DNA of 64,000 bases, taken from contig OX335641.1 of assembly GCA_946894095.1 (NCBI GenBank), positions 2,374,501 to 2,438,500 of the forward strand, read 5' to 3'. The stretch comes from Incurvaria masculella (taxonomy: Eukaryota; Arthropoda; Insecta; Lepidoptera; Incurvariidae). Positions 34,447 through 45,390 of the stretch are shown piece after piece; the first letter of the stretch is position 1; each line of letters starts with the position of its first letter. The translations under genes and the position numbers were made by a program. The notes beneath the pieces were generated by a model. That model had not been told where the DNA came from. It saw only the letters and a list, made by a program, of their open reading frames with translations, and ran no database searches.

Positions 34447-34724
34447 AAAAAACCGGCCAAGTGCGAGTCAGACTCGCACACGAAGGGTTCCGTACCATCG
34501 TACTAGATTTACCAAAAAAATCTGGTTTTTTGTATAAGACCCCCCTTTAATTTTTATATATTTTTTATTTACCTATTTGTTGTTATAGACATAAATACAC
34601 ACTGTGTGAAAATTTCGGCTGCCTACCAATTACGGTTCATGAGATACAGCCCTATGACAGACGGACGGACAGCGGAGGCTTAGTAATAGGGTTCCGTTTT
34701 TACCCTTTGGGTACGGAACTCTAA
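34447..34724 (+). mobile_element. GGAC element, inverted partner of the previous copy
   Basis: Full + strand copy with a very short tract (two GGAC). The 3' hairpin has one mismatch (ggaactct). Confidence 0.9.
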
Positions 34725-36006
34725 AGAGGTTATCAAATAAAGTTAATTTTATACGGTCATGCACACCTGCACAGCTCGACAAATCCGGGACCTCTTTCTG
34801 AGATATTCGACCTAGATCATTTCGATATACGATTGTAAAGCACCAACATAGCACAAATATTTATTTTACTTAAAAAAAACGTACACTCTTTCATACAGAC
34901 TGTCGAAGAGACCAGTACATTACATTTGGGAAATGCTTATGGGGATTGAAACAAACAAAACAATTTAATAACTTTTTGCTGAATATCGTCTAAATAAAAA
35001 GTTAGACTTTCCATACAAACTTATTCAATAATTTAGTGTAAAAAGAACCAATTGTTTCTTTAGAACGTGGGAACGTTGTATGTACTTGGACATGGATGGC
35101 TAATATCACACCTACTGTCATGACATTAGCCTAACACGCCACGGTTCCATGCCAAGACCTTCCGTATGCACGGTTACAACGTCGCGTCAAATTTCAAAAC
35201 ATCAATTTCAAAAATGTATATCTCGGTAACTCTACACTTTAGAGAAAAAATATTTGAACTTTTTGTCTCGGAAAAACATGAGGATTACGCAGGCGAAATT
35301 AATGTACTGGCCATCACGACACCTTTTATATTACTTTTGTATCCTCCACAGCATTTAGTCCTGCGTTTTTTTAACTCTACTTACCTACTTAGTGTGGTTT
35401 TGGAGAGCATTGTGTGATTGTGTCAATTTTACCATATGTATAAGGACTATTCATTGATAAATGATTCAGATGAGTACCTATATAGCGCGGTCGCGTACCC
35501 AAAAACAATGACTCGGCATAAGTGTTTTCTCGCGTCGTTCAAAGAACTTCTACGGACATTAAAACCGAATTATCTTCCAACATCGATGCGTGGCTCTAAT
35601 ATAATGCAGCCTGTTAAATGTGCGGTCTCGCTTAAATTACCGCTATTGTTGTTTGTGAAAAGTTGCATGTTCTTGTCGGCCTGCCTGTCACTCTGACAGA
35701 TAAAAAAATAAGATTTAAGTTTTTTAGTTATTTAGTACGGAGAATTGCGCGATTAAGTTTGCGAGCGGTGTTTGCGCTGATGTATGAGGGTTTGATTATA
35801 CACACTACTACATAAAATGTATTTTTTTATTTTTTTATTATTTATTCATCATCCATAGACAGTACACTCACTCGGATTTGTCATATTTTATCATTAGCCA
35901 GTTGGGCAAATCCCAGCGAAGAAGAACTGGCAAGAAACTCCGCTGGTAAATTTTTTTCAACGTCTTCTTAGTCTAAGTTTAAAAAAGTATAAAGTACAAA
36001 CAATTC
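34725..36006. other. Mostly unassigned DNA with a SINE-S fragment
   Basis: A SINE-S 3' fragment in reverse orientation is at about 35080-35170 (cttggacatggatggctaat...cacgccacggttccatgcc). A LINE-3'UTR-like stretch with an inverted pair ccagcg/cgctgg lies at about 35915-35947. No supported gene. Confidence 0.5.
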
Positions 36007-36365
36007 ATGTTATATGCAACAGTTCATGACAAATATCACTTTATTTTTAAAGACCATGCCCGCCATCTAACATGTTGCCAAATTGAAGCAAGCCAGTCCC
36101 CACAAACAGCACTCGTTCACGAGCATCACGCCGGGCACAGCCATCGCCTCCCTCAACCATATTTTAGGGAAAGAGGAGACCCGAACCTAGCGTCGCCGCA
36201 AGCAAGGACCTTAAAGCGATGCACTACTCCAGTGGCAACATGAAAAAGTAGTGAAAACTTTGTACGATTTATTTTTAATACTATTATTTCTGTCATGAAC
36301 TACTACAGTGACCTCTAAACAAAGAGTCAAAATACAAAATACATTATTATTCTCACGGCTAAAAA
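36007..36365 (+). repeat. Unclassified dispersed repeat E, copy 1
   Basis: It matches the reverse complement of 59455-59775 over its length (accatgcccgccatctaaca, gttcacgagcatcacgc, gaaagaggagacccgaac, ggcaacatgaaaaagt, tttctgtcatgaacta, acagtgacctctaaac). This copy has two extra short segments near 36090 and 36200. No domain or TIR recognised; it may be a LINE or SINE 3' region. Confidence 0.65.
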
Positions 36366-36561
36366 AAACTATACAATATTAACCCTTTAAATGCTACCAC
36401 CTACAGAAAAAATACAGAGTACAATGGTTTGAGAACAACCTTGGTAATAGTATACGAATAAGATTCCTGTAAGAGACACTGTAGATGAGACAGGAGCTGT
36501 GTTCATTTTAAAGGTAACATCCTGCGGGTCTATCCAGAAGATTCTCACCTGTGTGTCACCG

Positions 36562-36581
36562 GTGACTCACCGGTGAGTCAC
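36562..36581. promoter_or_regulatory. 20-bp perfect palindrome with two AP-1-type sites
   Basis: GTGACTCACCGGTGAGTCAC is fully self-complementary. It contains TGACTCA and TGAGTCA, each a consensus AP-1 (bZIP) binding site, flanking ACCGGT. A further ACCGGT lies just upstream. Regulatory function is only suggested by the motif. Confidence 0.4.
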
Positions 36582-36774
36582 AACGCTTTCGTACTCAGGA
36601 AATGACAGCTACAGGGTGACCCACCCTAGTGTTAGCCCTTTCTAATTATTCTAATTAGAGTGCGACGACACTAACATAACATTCGATGTTTGATGACGTC
36701 AGGCGAGAGCATCTCACTTGCATCTGTGACTAACTCGTTTTCTCTTCCCTAAGTAGATAGGCTGGTCGGGGGAA

Positions 36775-37412
36775 CGGCAGAACGTCTAATATGCAGATCG
36801 TATAATGTCATATTTTAACAAAATTTTAAAACCATGCACAACGTATAATCGGCAGATCGTATAATTTTATACGTAGTGCATGAAGAAGTTTAAAAAATAA
36901 AATTACTTATTTCTCCATGCATAACGTATAATAGTCACAACGTATAATATTATGATCTTTATTTAACAAAAAAAGAAAACCATGCATATCATATAATCCA
37001 AAAACTTTTCATACGATAAGCGCCCTTATGTATATACTTTTAAAACGTATACTCGCACGTGACGTTTCAAACGTCTCAATTGGCGTAAGGTGGCCTTTCG
37101 AAATAGTAGCAAATATCGATTCGTAGCAATTTCAGCCTTAAATGTATCGTAATTAGGGCGCTTTATGCAGTGCTTCTTGGCATATTATACGTTCTGCATG
37201 GTTTTCTTTTTTTGTGAATTCATGTTAGGAATATTATACGTTGTGACTATTATACGTTCTGCATGATGCAAAGAGTTGATATTATTTTTAAACTTTATTC
37301 ATGCACAACGTATAACATTATACGTTGTGAATATTATACGATATGCATGGTTTTCATTTTTTGGAAAAAAATACTATTATACGTTGTGAATATTATACGT
37401 AGTGAATACGAC
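36775..37412. mobile_element. Non-autonomous element with arrays of CGTATAAT/ATTATACG doublets
   Basis: The left third has five exact CGTATAAT (36799, 36842, 36859, 36925, 36941). The right third has seven exact ATTATACG (37184, 37233, 37249, 37317, 37333, 37376, 37392). Most occur as pairs 16 or 17 bp apart, often flanked by ccatgc / gcatgg. The middle holds an inverted pair aagcgccct (37017) / agggcgctt (about 37155). Mirror-oriented clustered short motifs at both ends resemble subterminal transposase-binding repeats of DNA transposons. No ORF of note. Confidence 0.6.
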
Positions 37413-37499
37413 TCGGCTGGTCCGGCACTTATCCCCCTTGTAGTTGACAATAGGCTTTTGAGGCCATTATATAGATATTCATGACAGTAGGTAGTTTGG

Positions 37500-37770
37500 T
37501 TTTATGTAACTGGGGCCCCATTCAGAGTGAGTTCGAATTCGTCGCTAAATATCAACTCACACTTCTTGAACATAATTTTAATTTGGTGAAATTCTGGTTT
37601 GTCCCATAAATATGTTGAAAGTGTAAATAAGAGTTTTTTTTAATAATAATATATTTCCTGGCTATGTTTAGGTTTTTTAACTCACTCCCGAACTCGAACT
37701 CACTCTTACCTGAATGGGCCCCCTGGTCATGGATGGCTAACAACCACAATACCGTCTTGGTAGGTATCCG
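37500..37770 (-). mobile_element. SINE-S 3' end split by a small TIR element
   Basis: tttatgtaactgg (37500-37513) and tcatggatggctaac (from 37734) together rebuild the usual SINE-S tail. The sequence between is a separate insertion. Confidence 0.75.
37514..37729. mobile_element. Small TIR element (~216 bp) nested in SINE-S, CTGG duplication
   Basis: The left end ggccccattcag.agtgagttcgaattcg is complementary to the right end cgaactcgaactcactcttacctgaatgggcccc. CTGG occurs on both sides, consistent with a 4-bp target-site duplication (exact terminal base uncertain by 1-2 nt). Confidence 0.7.
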
Positions 37771-37780
37771 GCCGTCCCAA

Positions 37781-38155
37781 CATATACAGCCTCAATAGCC
37801 CAGTGGTGCGACACTTCGGCGATCGCTCTCCGAAGTTAAGCAACGCTGGGTCCGGTCTGGTCTAGGATGGGTGTCCATTCGACCGTTGAGAGAGGCTGGC
37901 CGCTCCACATTAAACTGTAGGTCCCCTTCCTTACTTACTAGGTGGTAGGTTTAATCCCGCCCGGGTTGGTACCATCGCATTGAATGAACGATGGTCGAAG
38001 CGGCAATGAAAATTGTCCGTGTTTTCCATCCAGTTCAATGTAGCCGTGCAATATAAGGAAGGTCCTGGCATGGCACCTAGTTCCCATGTGGTGTGTTAGG
38101 CTAATAGCATGACAGAAGGTGTGGTATTAGCCATCCATGCCCAGTCACATAAAAA
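37781..38155 (+). mobile_element. SINE-S copy with a 5S-rRNA-like head
   Basis: The head at about 37788-37885 contains ccgaagttaagcaacgctgg and ggtctggtctaggatgggtg, which align with the 5S rRNA internal control region (box A AAGTTAAGCAACG, box C TTGGATGGGTGACC). The body then follows (taaactgtaggtcccc, cgcccgggttggtacc, tgtccgtgttttccatccag, attagccatccatg) with an A-run at 38147-38158. It is a SINE3-type (5S-derived) arrangement. Confidence 0.8.
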
Positions 38156-38223
38156 AAAACAAACCACATGGTGCCATGTTTCCTTATTTATAGCTTACTT
38201 TACGATACTTAACTTTTTTTGAG

Positions 38224-38613
38224 CGACTCGTAGCCTAGTGGCGCGAGGACTAGACTAGCATACCAGAGGTCTGGGTTCAAATCCTCGCCCCGTTCTCGCA
38301 CTACTTTCTTTCTCATTCTGAGTTCGATAAGTGCATTTTGACACGAATGCGAGCTGCTCCATGGGTCGGATTCCATATAAAACTATAGGTGGTAGGGTTT
38401 CAGCCGCCCGGGTTGGTACCATCGCATTGGATGAAAAAATGGTCGAAGCGGCCAAGAAAAATTGTCCGTGTTTTCCATCCAGTTCAATGTAGCCGTGCTC
38501 ATAAACGGAAGGTCTTGGCATGGTACCTCATTCCTTCGGGAATGTGGTGCATTGGGCTGATATCATAACGGTAGTTGCGTGGTATTAGCCATCCATGTCA
38601 GGTACCATAAAAA
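38224..38613 (+). mobile_element. SINE-S copy with a tRNA-like head
   Basis: The head has an A box tagcctagtgg (38231-38241) and a B box GGTTCAAATCC (38274-38284) at normal spacing. A pre-body segment (ctttctttctcattctgagt...gataagtgcattttg) and the same body as the 5S-headed copies follow, ending attagccatccatgtc and an A-run. Confidence 0.8.
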
Positions 38614-39159
38614 AAATCAAGAACTGCTGCAAGATGTATAGTTCTTGGCTGATCATAGCAGTTACTAAGTTGTTATAGATTCATAGAACTAATATGTAAT
38701 ACTGTTGTAGTATAAGATAATAATTACATGGGTAAGTATTACCCATTGAAATTAAGTAAAAAGGTAAATTGAGTTAAGTATCCCGTTATTTTTTTGAACA
38801 TAAGACCGTGGATGAAAATATGTTTCGTCCATCGTAAATCTTACTCAAACGATGTTATTTTCACAGCCCATAGTGCATGCCGTATTATTAAGAATTGACA
38901 GCGAGCATGCTCCGTGGTAATCACCCAAACTTCAGTCCGGTACATAATTTCGAAGAACAATAAAGTTGTTGAACCTTTCTTTCAGATATACCGACACGCC
39001 CCGCCATAGTTCGACGCCTCTGCTCGACGTGAATCCGTACCAACATTTACAAGCTGGATAAAATTAAGAAGGAACACACAGTATATGTATAATTTCTAAA
39101 TAATTAATAGTTTCATCTTTTTATGTTGCACGTTATACGTTATAATGAGTCGTGTGCCC

Positions 39160-39522
39160 TTTTTATATGTAACTGGACATGGATGGCTAATTCCAAACTG
39201 AACGTCAGATATTAGCCTAACACACCACATGGGAACTAGGTGCCATGCCAGGACCTTCCTTATATTGCTCGTCTACATTGAACTGGATTGAAAACATGGA
39301 CATTCTTCATTGCCGCTTCGACCATCGTTCATTCAATGCGATGGTACCAACCCGGGCGGGGTGAACCCTACCACCTAGTAAGCAAGGAAGGGGACCTACA
39401 GTTTTACGTACAATCCGAACTACGGCCAGCATCAACGGTTGAAAATGGTCTCCCATCCAGAACCCAACCGCGCTCAGAGGTGCTTCACCCTGGCGTCACA
39501 CTGGGCTACCGAGGCTGACAAC
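39160..39522 (-). mobile_element. SINE-S copy with a 5S-rRNA-like head
   Basis: Read on the - strand, the head begins gtcagcctcggtagcccagt and contains gcggttgggttctggatggg, a good match to 5S box C. The body and the tail ...tccatgtccagttacata follow. Confidence 0.8.
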
Positions 39523-39621
39523 CAAGAGGCCCTTAACTAAGAGGTACCAAACAAAGACCATGCACATTCAATCTTTATCGGGGGCCGGACGGAAAGGAAA
39601 TATAAAACCCATTATTCAAAG

Positions 39622-39944
39622 AAAAAAACCGGCCAAGTGCGAGTCGGACTCGCACAGGAAGGGTTCCGTACCATTGTACAAAATTTAACACCAAAAAATC
39701 CCGTTTTTTATATGGGGGGCCCCATTCATTTTGTATTCTTTTTTAATATCACCTATTTGTTGTTATAGCGGTAATAGAAATTCACATTCTGTAAAAATTT
39801 CAGCAGCCTACCTATTACGGTTCATGAGATACAGCCCTGTGATAGACGGACGGACGGATAGACGGACGGATGGACGGACGGACGGACAGTGGAGGCTTAG
39901 AAATAGGTTTCTGTTGGCACCCTTTGGGTGCGGAACCCTAAAAA
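39622..39944 (+). mobile_element. GGAC element
   Basis: Full copy with an imperfect tract (GGAC with GATA/GATG variants). The terminal hairpin is diverged (ggtttctgtt...tgcggaaccct). Confidence 0.9.
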
Positions 39945-39979
39945 TGGTTTTTACCTAAACACTTTTAAGGAAATATTTT

Positions 39980-40240
39980 ATTAACCGACTTCAAAAAAGG
40001 AGGAAGTTATCAATTCGTCGGAATCTTTTTTTTAAATTTTTTTTTTGTGTATGTTCACCGATTACTCGAAGACCCGTGGACCGATTTGGAAAATTCTTTT
40101 TTTGTTCGAAAGGGTATACTTTCTAGTTGGTCCCATTTTTTTAATCAAAATCGGTTCAGTAGTTTGGTACTTAACTATAACAAACAACGAATTTCTTAAC
40201 CCCGCGAACCCAGAAATGTGATTTTTTAGTTACAGTAGCT
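39980..40240 (+). repeat. Lepidopteran 'ccgacttcaaaaaagga' repeat
   Basis: It starts aaccgacttcaaaaaaggag and continues with tatgttcaccgattactcga, gacccgtggaccgatttgga, gttggtcccattttt and aaaatcggttcagtagtttg, a sequence I recognise as widespread in moth and butterfly genomes. Class uncertain. Confidence 0.55.
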
Positions 40241-40721
40241 TTCTTTTCGGGTGAGATTGCTCAGTATGAGAGGGTTTTTTTAATTCAACTGTTGGGGGTA
40301 TTGAAGGGGGTAAAAGAGGGCAAATTGTACACATTTCTATCTCTAGAGCCGCTGAACCCAGAAATGTCAGAGTATGTTTTGTTTTAGATGGGAATGCTTA
40401 AGAAGAAAATATTTTTGGAAATTATACTATTAGGGGGGTAAAACAGCTCAAAATGAACACATTTAGGCGAAAACCACTCATGTTGAGATCTCTGAAACCA
40501 ATTATCCTCGAAACTTAAAATTTTCAGTGACTTCTTGTTAAGACGAAAAGGCTCGCTCACAACGGATTTTACAAAATTCAACTGTTAAGGGGGGATAAAC
40601 GAGGCCGATATGTACACATTTTCATACAACCTAAACTTACGCAAGAAACAGACTATCCGGAACGATGGAAGGATGAGAAATTCAGAAGCTCAGCGGTTCC
40701 GGTCATTCGTTGTTTTGTCTT

Positions 40722-40816
40722 TTCAGGGTTCCGTTCCCAAAGGGTACCACCGGAACCCTATTACCAAGCTTCCGCTGTCCGTCCGTCCGTCCGTCTGTCA
40801 CAGCACTCTATCTCAC
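40722..40816 (-). mobile_element. GGAC element, fragment
   Basis: Only the 3' hairpin (cagggttccgttcccaaagg...ccggaaccct), the core boundary and a short CCGT tract remain. The rest is missing after tctgtcacag. Confidence 0.8.
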
Positions 40817-41059
40817 GTGATCTCATCGTATCAATTATCGTACGTATCAACCGTGAACTCATGAATCCAGATAATTACCGGTCTACCTTTCGTCAGAAAT
40901 GAAATTTCTCAATGGTTGTATTTTTGCTAATGCTCGTTCATTGTATTGTATTGTATTGTATATGTATGTATATCTTCTTGCCACTTTGTATGTGAAGTTG
41001 AGCAGGAGGGCTCGCCCACCTTGACTTAAAAGTTACGCCACCACTAAAAAGCAAAAAAT

Positions 41060-42031
41060 AAAATATTTTTAAATAAAAAAAGGACCGCCTTCAAAAAAAC
41101 CGGAACTAAAAAGCAAAAAATAATTGGTTACTTTTAATTTATGTACGAAAAGCTATTTTAATTCTAACTAATTATGTACAATTTCTTAATTTTTAATCAT
41201 CTTTTGAAGTCGGTGCCTTGGGTAGACGTTCTTTAAGGGCTGCAAGTAGTTAGATTAATATTACCTATGGCTAAGAAAGAAATATAAGTAGGTAGCTACT
41301 TACATTTACCTACTTGAATAAAACACAAAAACAAAAATTAAATAAACAAACTGGTCGGAAAAACGTAGGTATGTAAGTAGGTATTTAGGTAAGTACTTTG
41401 TAATTTAAATATGCCTTATACTTAAACTAAAAACCTAATACAATAAAAACAAAATATTTACAAGAAAACTCTACGAACAAACCAATATACAAACAACGAC
41501 CACTTATATGAAAAAAAAAAAAAAAAACATATCTCACCAATTTCGGCAGAAATCGTCTCGTTCAGACAACGATGTCGCAGGGAAGTACCAATCAACACAG
41601 AGCAGCGAATTAACGTCCTCCTTCACCAGTCCAGCCTTTATAAACCCGAAAGTACTAATAATAATCGTTGAAACCCAATTTCAGTACACTGCGCTGTATC
41701 GATATCAGCTTGCACGTAAACCAAGGGCATCTCCAGTTAGACAAACGGTGGCTTAAAATGCTCTGTGGACCAATCATTGCTGACTCAGGTTGTTTACGCT
41801 CTCGTAGACTTCGGGTGTGTTCAGCTGAAATAGTGTCTGTTCGGGCAGCAGCGTGCGAAGCGAACTCTACCCAAGGCACTGACTTCAAAAGATGATTAAA
41901 AATTAAGAAATTGTACATAATTAGTTAGAATTAAAATAGCTTTTCGTACATAAATTAAAAGTAACCAATTATTTTTTGCTTTTTAGTTCCGGTTTTTTTG
42001 AAGGCGGTCCTTTTTTATTTAAAAATATTTT
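41060..42031. mobile_element. Long inverted-repeat element with ~165-bp, nearly identical arms
   Basis: The left arm (about 41060-41228) and right arm (about 41868-42031) are complementary over ~165 bp with very few mismatches: aaggaccgccttcaaaaaaa, ccggaactaaaaagcaaaaa, taattggttacttttaattt, gtacgaaaagctattttaat, catcttttgaagtc and gtgccttgggtag. The ~640-bp interior has no recognised protein. The small left flank repeats taaaaagcaaaaaata. Confidence 0.8.
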
Positions 42032-42988
42032 TTTATTTATTTATGTTTAATGCACACAAAACATATTAGGGCAAAAGGTAAAACTTAATACCAGAGGCAT
42101 TCTCGACCAGTCTACCTCTATAATTTAACCATAAGTACATTATTTTCGTGAAGTTTTTACTTAGAGGCTCTCAAATAAGCACTTTTTCCGACTTGTTTAC
42201 GAACATCATCGCAACATCACCTATCCTATTGTATTTGTCTATGCATTACATATAGTATATGTTAATTTGGAATAATGTGCAATTTCTAACAGTTAAATAA
42301 TAAATGGGTGGAGTGGTTCCGGAGATTACGCTCCACATATAAAATACGCACTGTTTTTTTTTCTTAATAGTAGTATGAGTATGAAGTATGATTATCAGCT
42401 AAAACCCCAAATTCTTTTAACATTATTTCCAACCTCAAAATTTTCCGAATATCCATGGGCATTAGAATTGCAATTTTTTTAGCCTATTTTATTATAGTGT
42501 CAAACCATAATGGCTAATTGAATGACATTATTCAATCCCTGAGATCGAATATTCGGTCCTAGGGGGCCAGAATGGTACATATTATTGATAATTGGTTGAA
42601 CAAATAGGATTTAGATTGATTTATCGTTTGTTTCCGCATATCCTGCTCCCCTTGCGCTGATGATTGATGACGTCACATCAGGCCTGTTCGGCGGACAGGC
42701 AAAGCGGGCATATTCTCGTCGATGGACATTCCGGGCATCGCCCGATATGGAGGATTTATCTCTACATCGAGATAAATCCTTATCGGCTTCTATCTGTGGT
42801 TTTGGGACGATGCAACGTTTGATACTTATAGCTATGGGCTCGCTTCTGATAGAGCCAAAAAATAGTTTTTCAAACAGAAAAAAAGTGATATGTGAAAAAA
42901 TGTATCAAAATCTTTTGAAAGCCGATGTCTAATCCCTATATGTGTAAACATCTCGCCGCCATTTACGCCAACAATTTGTGTCCCTCCG
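42032..42988. other. No recognised gene
   Basis: AT-rich with (TTTA)n-like starts near 42033, possibly a reverse LINE tail. A 12-bp inverted repeat ggatttatctct / gagataaatcc sits near 42750-42778. No supported coding exon. Confidence 0.4.
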
Positions 42989-43243
42989 TTTTTTAGGGTT
43001 CCGTACACAAACGGTGCCATCGGAGCCCTATTACTAAGCCTCCGCTGTCCGTCCGTCTGTCCGTCCATCCGTCTGTCACAGGGCTGAATCTCATGAACCA
43101 TAATAGGTAGGCTTACGGTTCTGAAGGCTGAAATGTTCACAAAATTGAACCCTATACAAAAACGTAATTTTTTTGGGTTAAATCATGTACGATGGTACTG
43201 AAACCTTCGTGTGCTAGTCCGACTCGCACTTGCCCAGTTTTTT
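42989..43243 (-). mobile_element. GGAC element, shortened and diverged
   Basis: Both ends are present (ttagggttccgtacacaaac; gtccgactcgcacttgccca), but the AT-rich middle is missing and several mismatches occur. Confidence 0.85.
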
Positions 43244-44655
43244 AACACATTCGTATTGGCCGCGCACCTACCTAGCCACTTTTGAGTGAAAATAGGGTGA
43301 GTGCGTCAGTAACCAGCGATTTTAGGCTATCGTGGATTTGGATAATTCTTAAAAAATGCCTAAGAAAATTAATTCCATTGATTTATAGCATTCTGATTAG
43401 ATAATATATGCAGTTCTTTTATTTAAAAAATAATAAGCTAAGCAACAGATATTGGGAACTTAATTTTTTTTTAAACAAATAATAGCAAACAATCAAGACG
43501 TCCGCCACATGAAATTAGTTTGGCACAGTACAAAACTACAGAATAAGTAAAAGTAAGTACAGAAGGATCACTGCGCCAACGTAATTATTATGTTTTGAAC
43601 CTAATATCTGCGCTCCTAAACTTTTTATTAAGTGGACACTGCCGACAAGTCGGCTTCATGAAAATAATTCGGCCCCGCTACCGTATTAAAAATAATATAA
43701 AATACTAAACAAGCTTTTAGTTGTATTAATATTGAATGTGTCTTCATATTGACATTAAATTCGGTTACCTAACAAACGATAACTTCAACAAATTACAAAA
43801 TGTTTATTTATTTTATTATTTTTATTTATTTATTTATTCAGAAAAAAAATCCCCATTGATAGGGAAAACATTTACAACCTACTGTAAAAAAACTTGAGGA
43901 AATGAAAAATACTGGTTTAGGTAAATAATAATCCTCAAAATACAACTAAATTAGATCTTCATCATTTTAATAAAAAAATTGGGATGGTAAAAATCAGGCT
44001 ACTACCTCTAGTTTGGTTTTCTTAAATTCTACGATGAAAATAAACTCCAAAGTCAATCCCGGAGGTTAGGTATAACTCTGTCAACCGATTTAGTTTTGCC
44101 ATACAAAGTGGATTAGACTTAATTCTGTTAAAATATTTTAATTCGTGATGAACTAACATGGCGTTTTTATGTTATCGCGAGTTATCCTGAGCGTCGCCCA
44201 CGCGACATTTAATTTTTAACGCTTATTTCGTCGACCATGCCACGCACTAGCTCACTCCTTGCGGAAACATTCTGAAAAACATTCGACAAAGACAGAGGAC
44301 AGCGTATGGGGAAATCCGATAGCCGAATGACGTTCAAGATGGCGACCGTTTAGTTCCGATCTTCGCCACGCGCAATAAGAGCTATGTGACACTATATATT
44401 CGGAATCGCTGTCAACCATGGAGGTGAGGAAATTCTGTTAACCCAAATTTACCAAGCGGTTGTATTTGTCTACCAACTGATATGAGTTTGAAATTTGTAA
44501 TTTAGGATACGCTATTGTTTTATTTGATTTCCCACGACTTCACATGATCAATGTCCCAAAAATATTTAGGAAAGTTTATAATTTCCATGACACGGACCTC
44601 CAATGTCAACCTATTTTAATTAGCAACTTTTACCATATTATTAGGAATTGAGCTT
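43244..44655. other. No recognised gene; possible promoter-like segment
   Basis: A (TTTA)n-type stretch at about 43803-43840 may be a LINE tail in reverse. Near 44336 a caagatggcgacc motif resembles a YY1/Pho-type site, followed at 44418 by atggag|gtgagg, which could be a short first exon. No matching next exon was found in frame. Confidence 0.3.
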
Positions 44656-44659
44656 GCAA

Positions 44660-45388
44660 CACTGGAATTGAGCAAGTCAGGTCGCGGTCCGATTTAAGCC
44701 ATCGTTGCCAAAAGCACGCTCAAAACTGGTTCGATTCGCGCTGACAGCCCTCAAAATGGCGGCGCGACGCGGCGCGGAGCGGGGCGTCCAGTGAACGGTA
44801 TGAAGTCATCGCTAGGTCACGCAGTGTAATCGTTTATAGTGAAAGTCGGAATGCGCACTTAGGTATACTGGGCGTTCCGTTTTAATCTGTAAACTATTAC
44901 ACTGCTTAAATCGTATACAAGCGTCACGAATTAGATTGCACGCTCAAAGTTGTAAGCATTACAAACGATTCGGACCGTTTTCGCGTACGAGAAAAACTAA
45001 CAAGCATGGAACAAATTACATTTATTGTGAACTGCTACAATTTCAATCTAACTACATAAATGCTCTAAGCTGAACTTATATTTTTAACTGAGGGACATTC
45101 AACGGTTTTGTGAAAAAAACACGGTGGAAAGACGATAGACTACGCTTTAGACTTACGTCAAAAAGTGACATTGACAATTGCACACAGTGCCCTACCTCCA
45201 AAGCGTGAGCAATGAGTACGGCATTGCGTGACGCAGCGATGACGACATACCGTTCAAAGGACGCCATTTTGAGGGTTTTAAACGAGAATCGGACCAGTTG
45301 TGAACGCGCCAAAGAGTATGTAAACGAACGCGCTTTCGGTAACGATGGTTCAAATCGGAGCGCGATTCGTCCAGTTTTTTGGCTATTA
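44660..45388. mobile_element. TIR element (~730 bp) with ~150-bp arms
   Basis: The left arm (about 44680-44825: gtccgatttaagccatcgtt, aactggttcgatt, cctcaaaatggcg, gaacggtatgaagtcatcgc) is complementary to the right arm (about 45225-45375: gcgatgacgacataccgttc, gccattttgaggg, aatcggaccagtt, aacgatggttcaaatcgga). The core (44870-45215) is shared with the element at 8500-8876. Open frames within it run on both strands and have no domain. Confidence 0.7.
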
Positions 45389-45390
45389 TT

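Noticed and set aside
36525..36570. Hint of a larger repeat shared with 30130-30195
   Set aside because: Similarity covers only ~45 bp and could not be extended.
37788..37885. Possible 5S rRNA gene
   Set aside because: Only the internal control region is similar. The ends do not pair and it continues into a SINE body.
38224..38292. Possible tRNA gene
   Set aside because: A and B boxes are present but the sequence does not fold as a complete tRNA. It is fused to a SINE body repeated elsewhere in the window.
44418..44423. Candidate first exon atggag|gtgagg with an upstream aagatggcgacc motif
   Set aside because: Joining to the acceptor at 48053 does not keep the frame of the membrane protein, and no other downstream exon fits.
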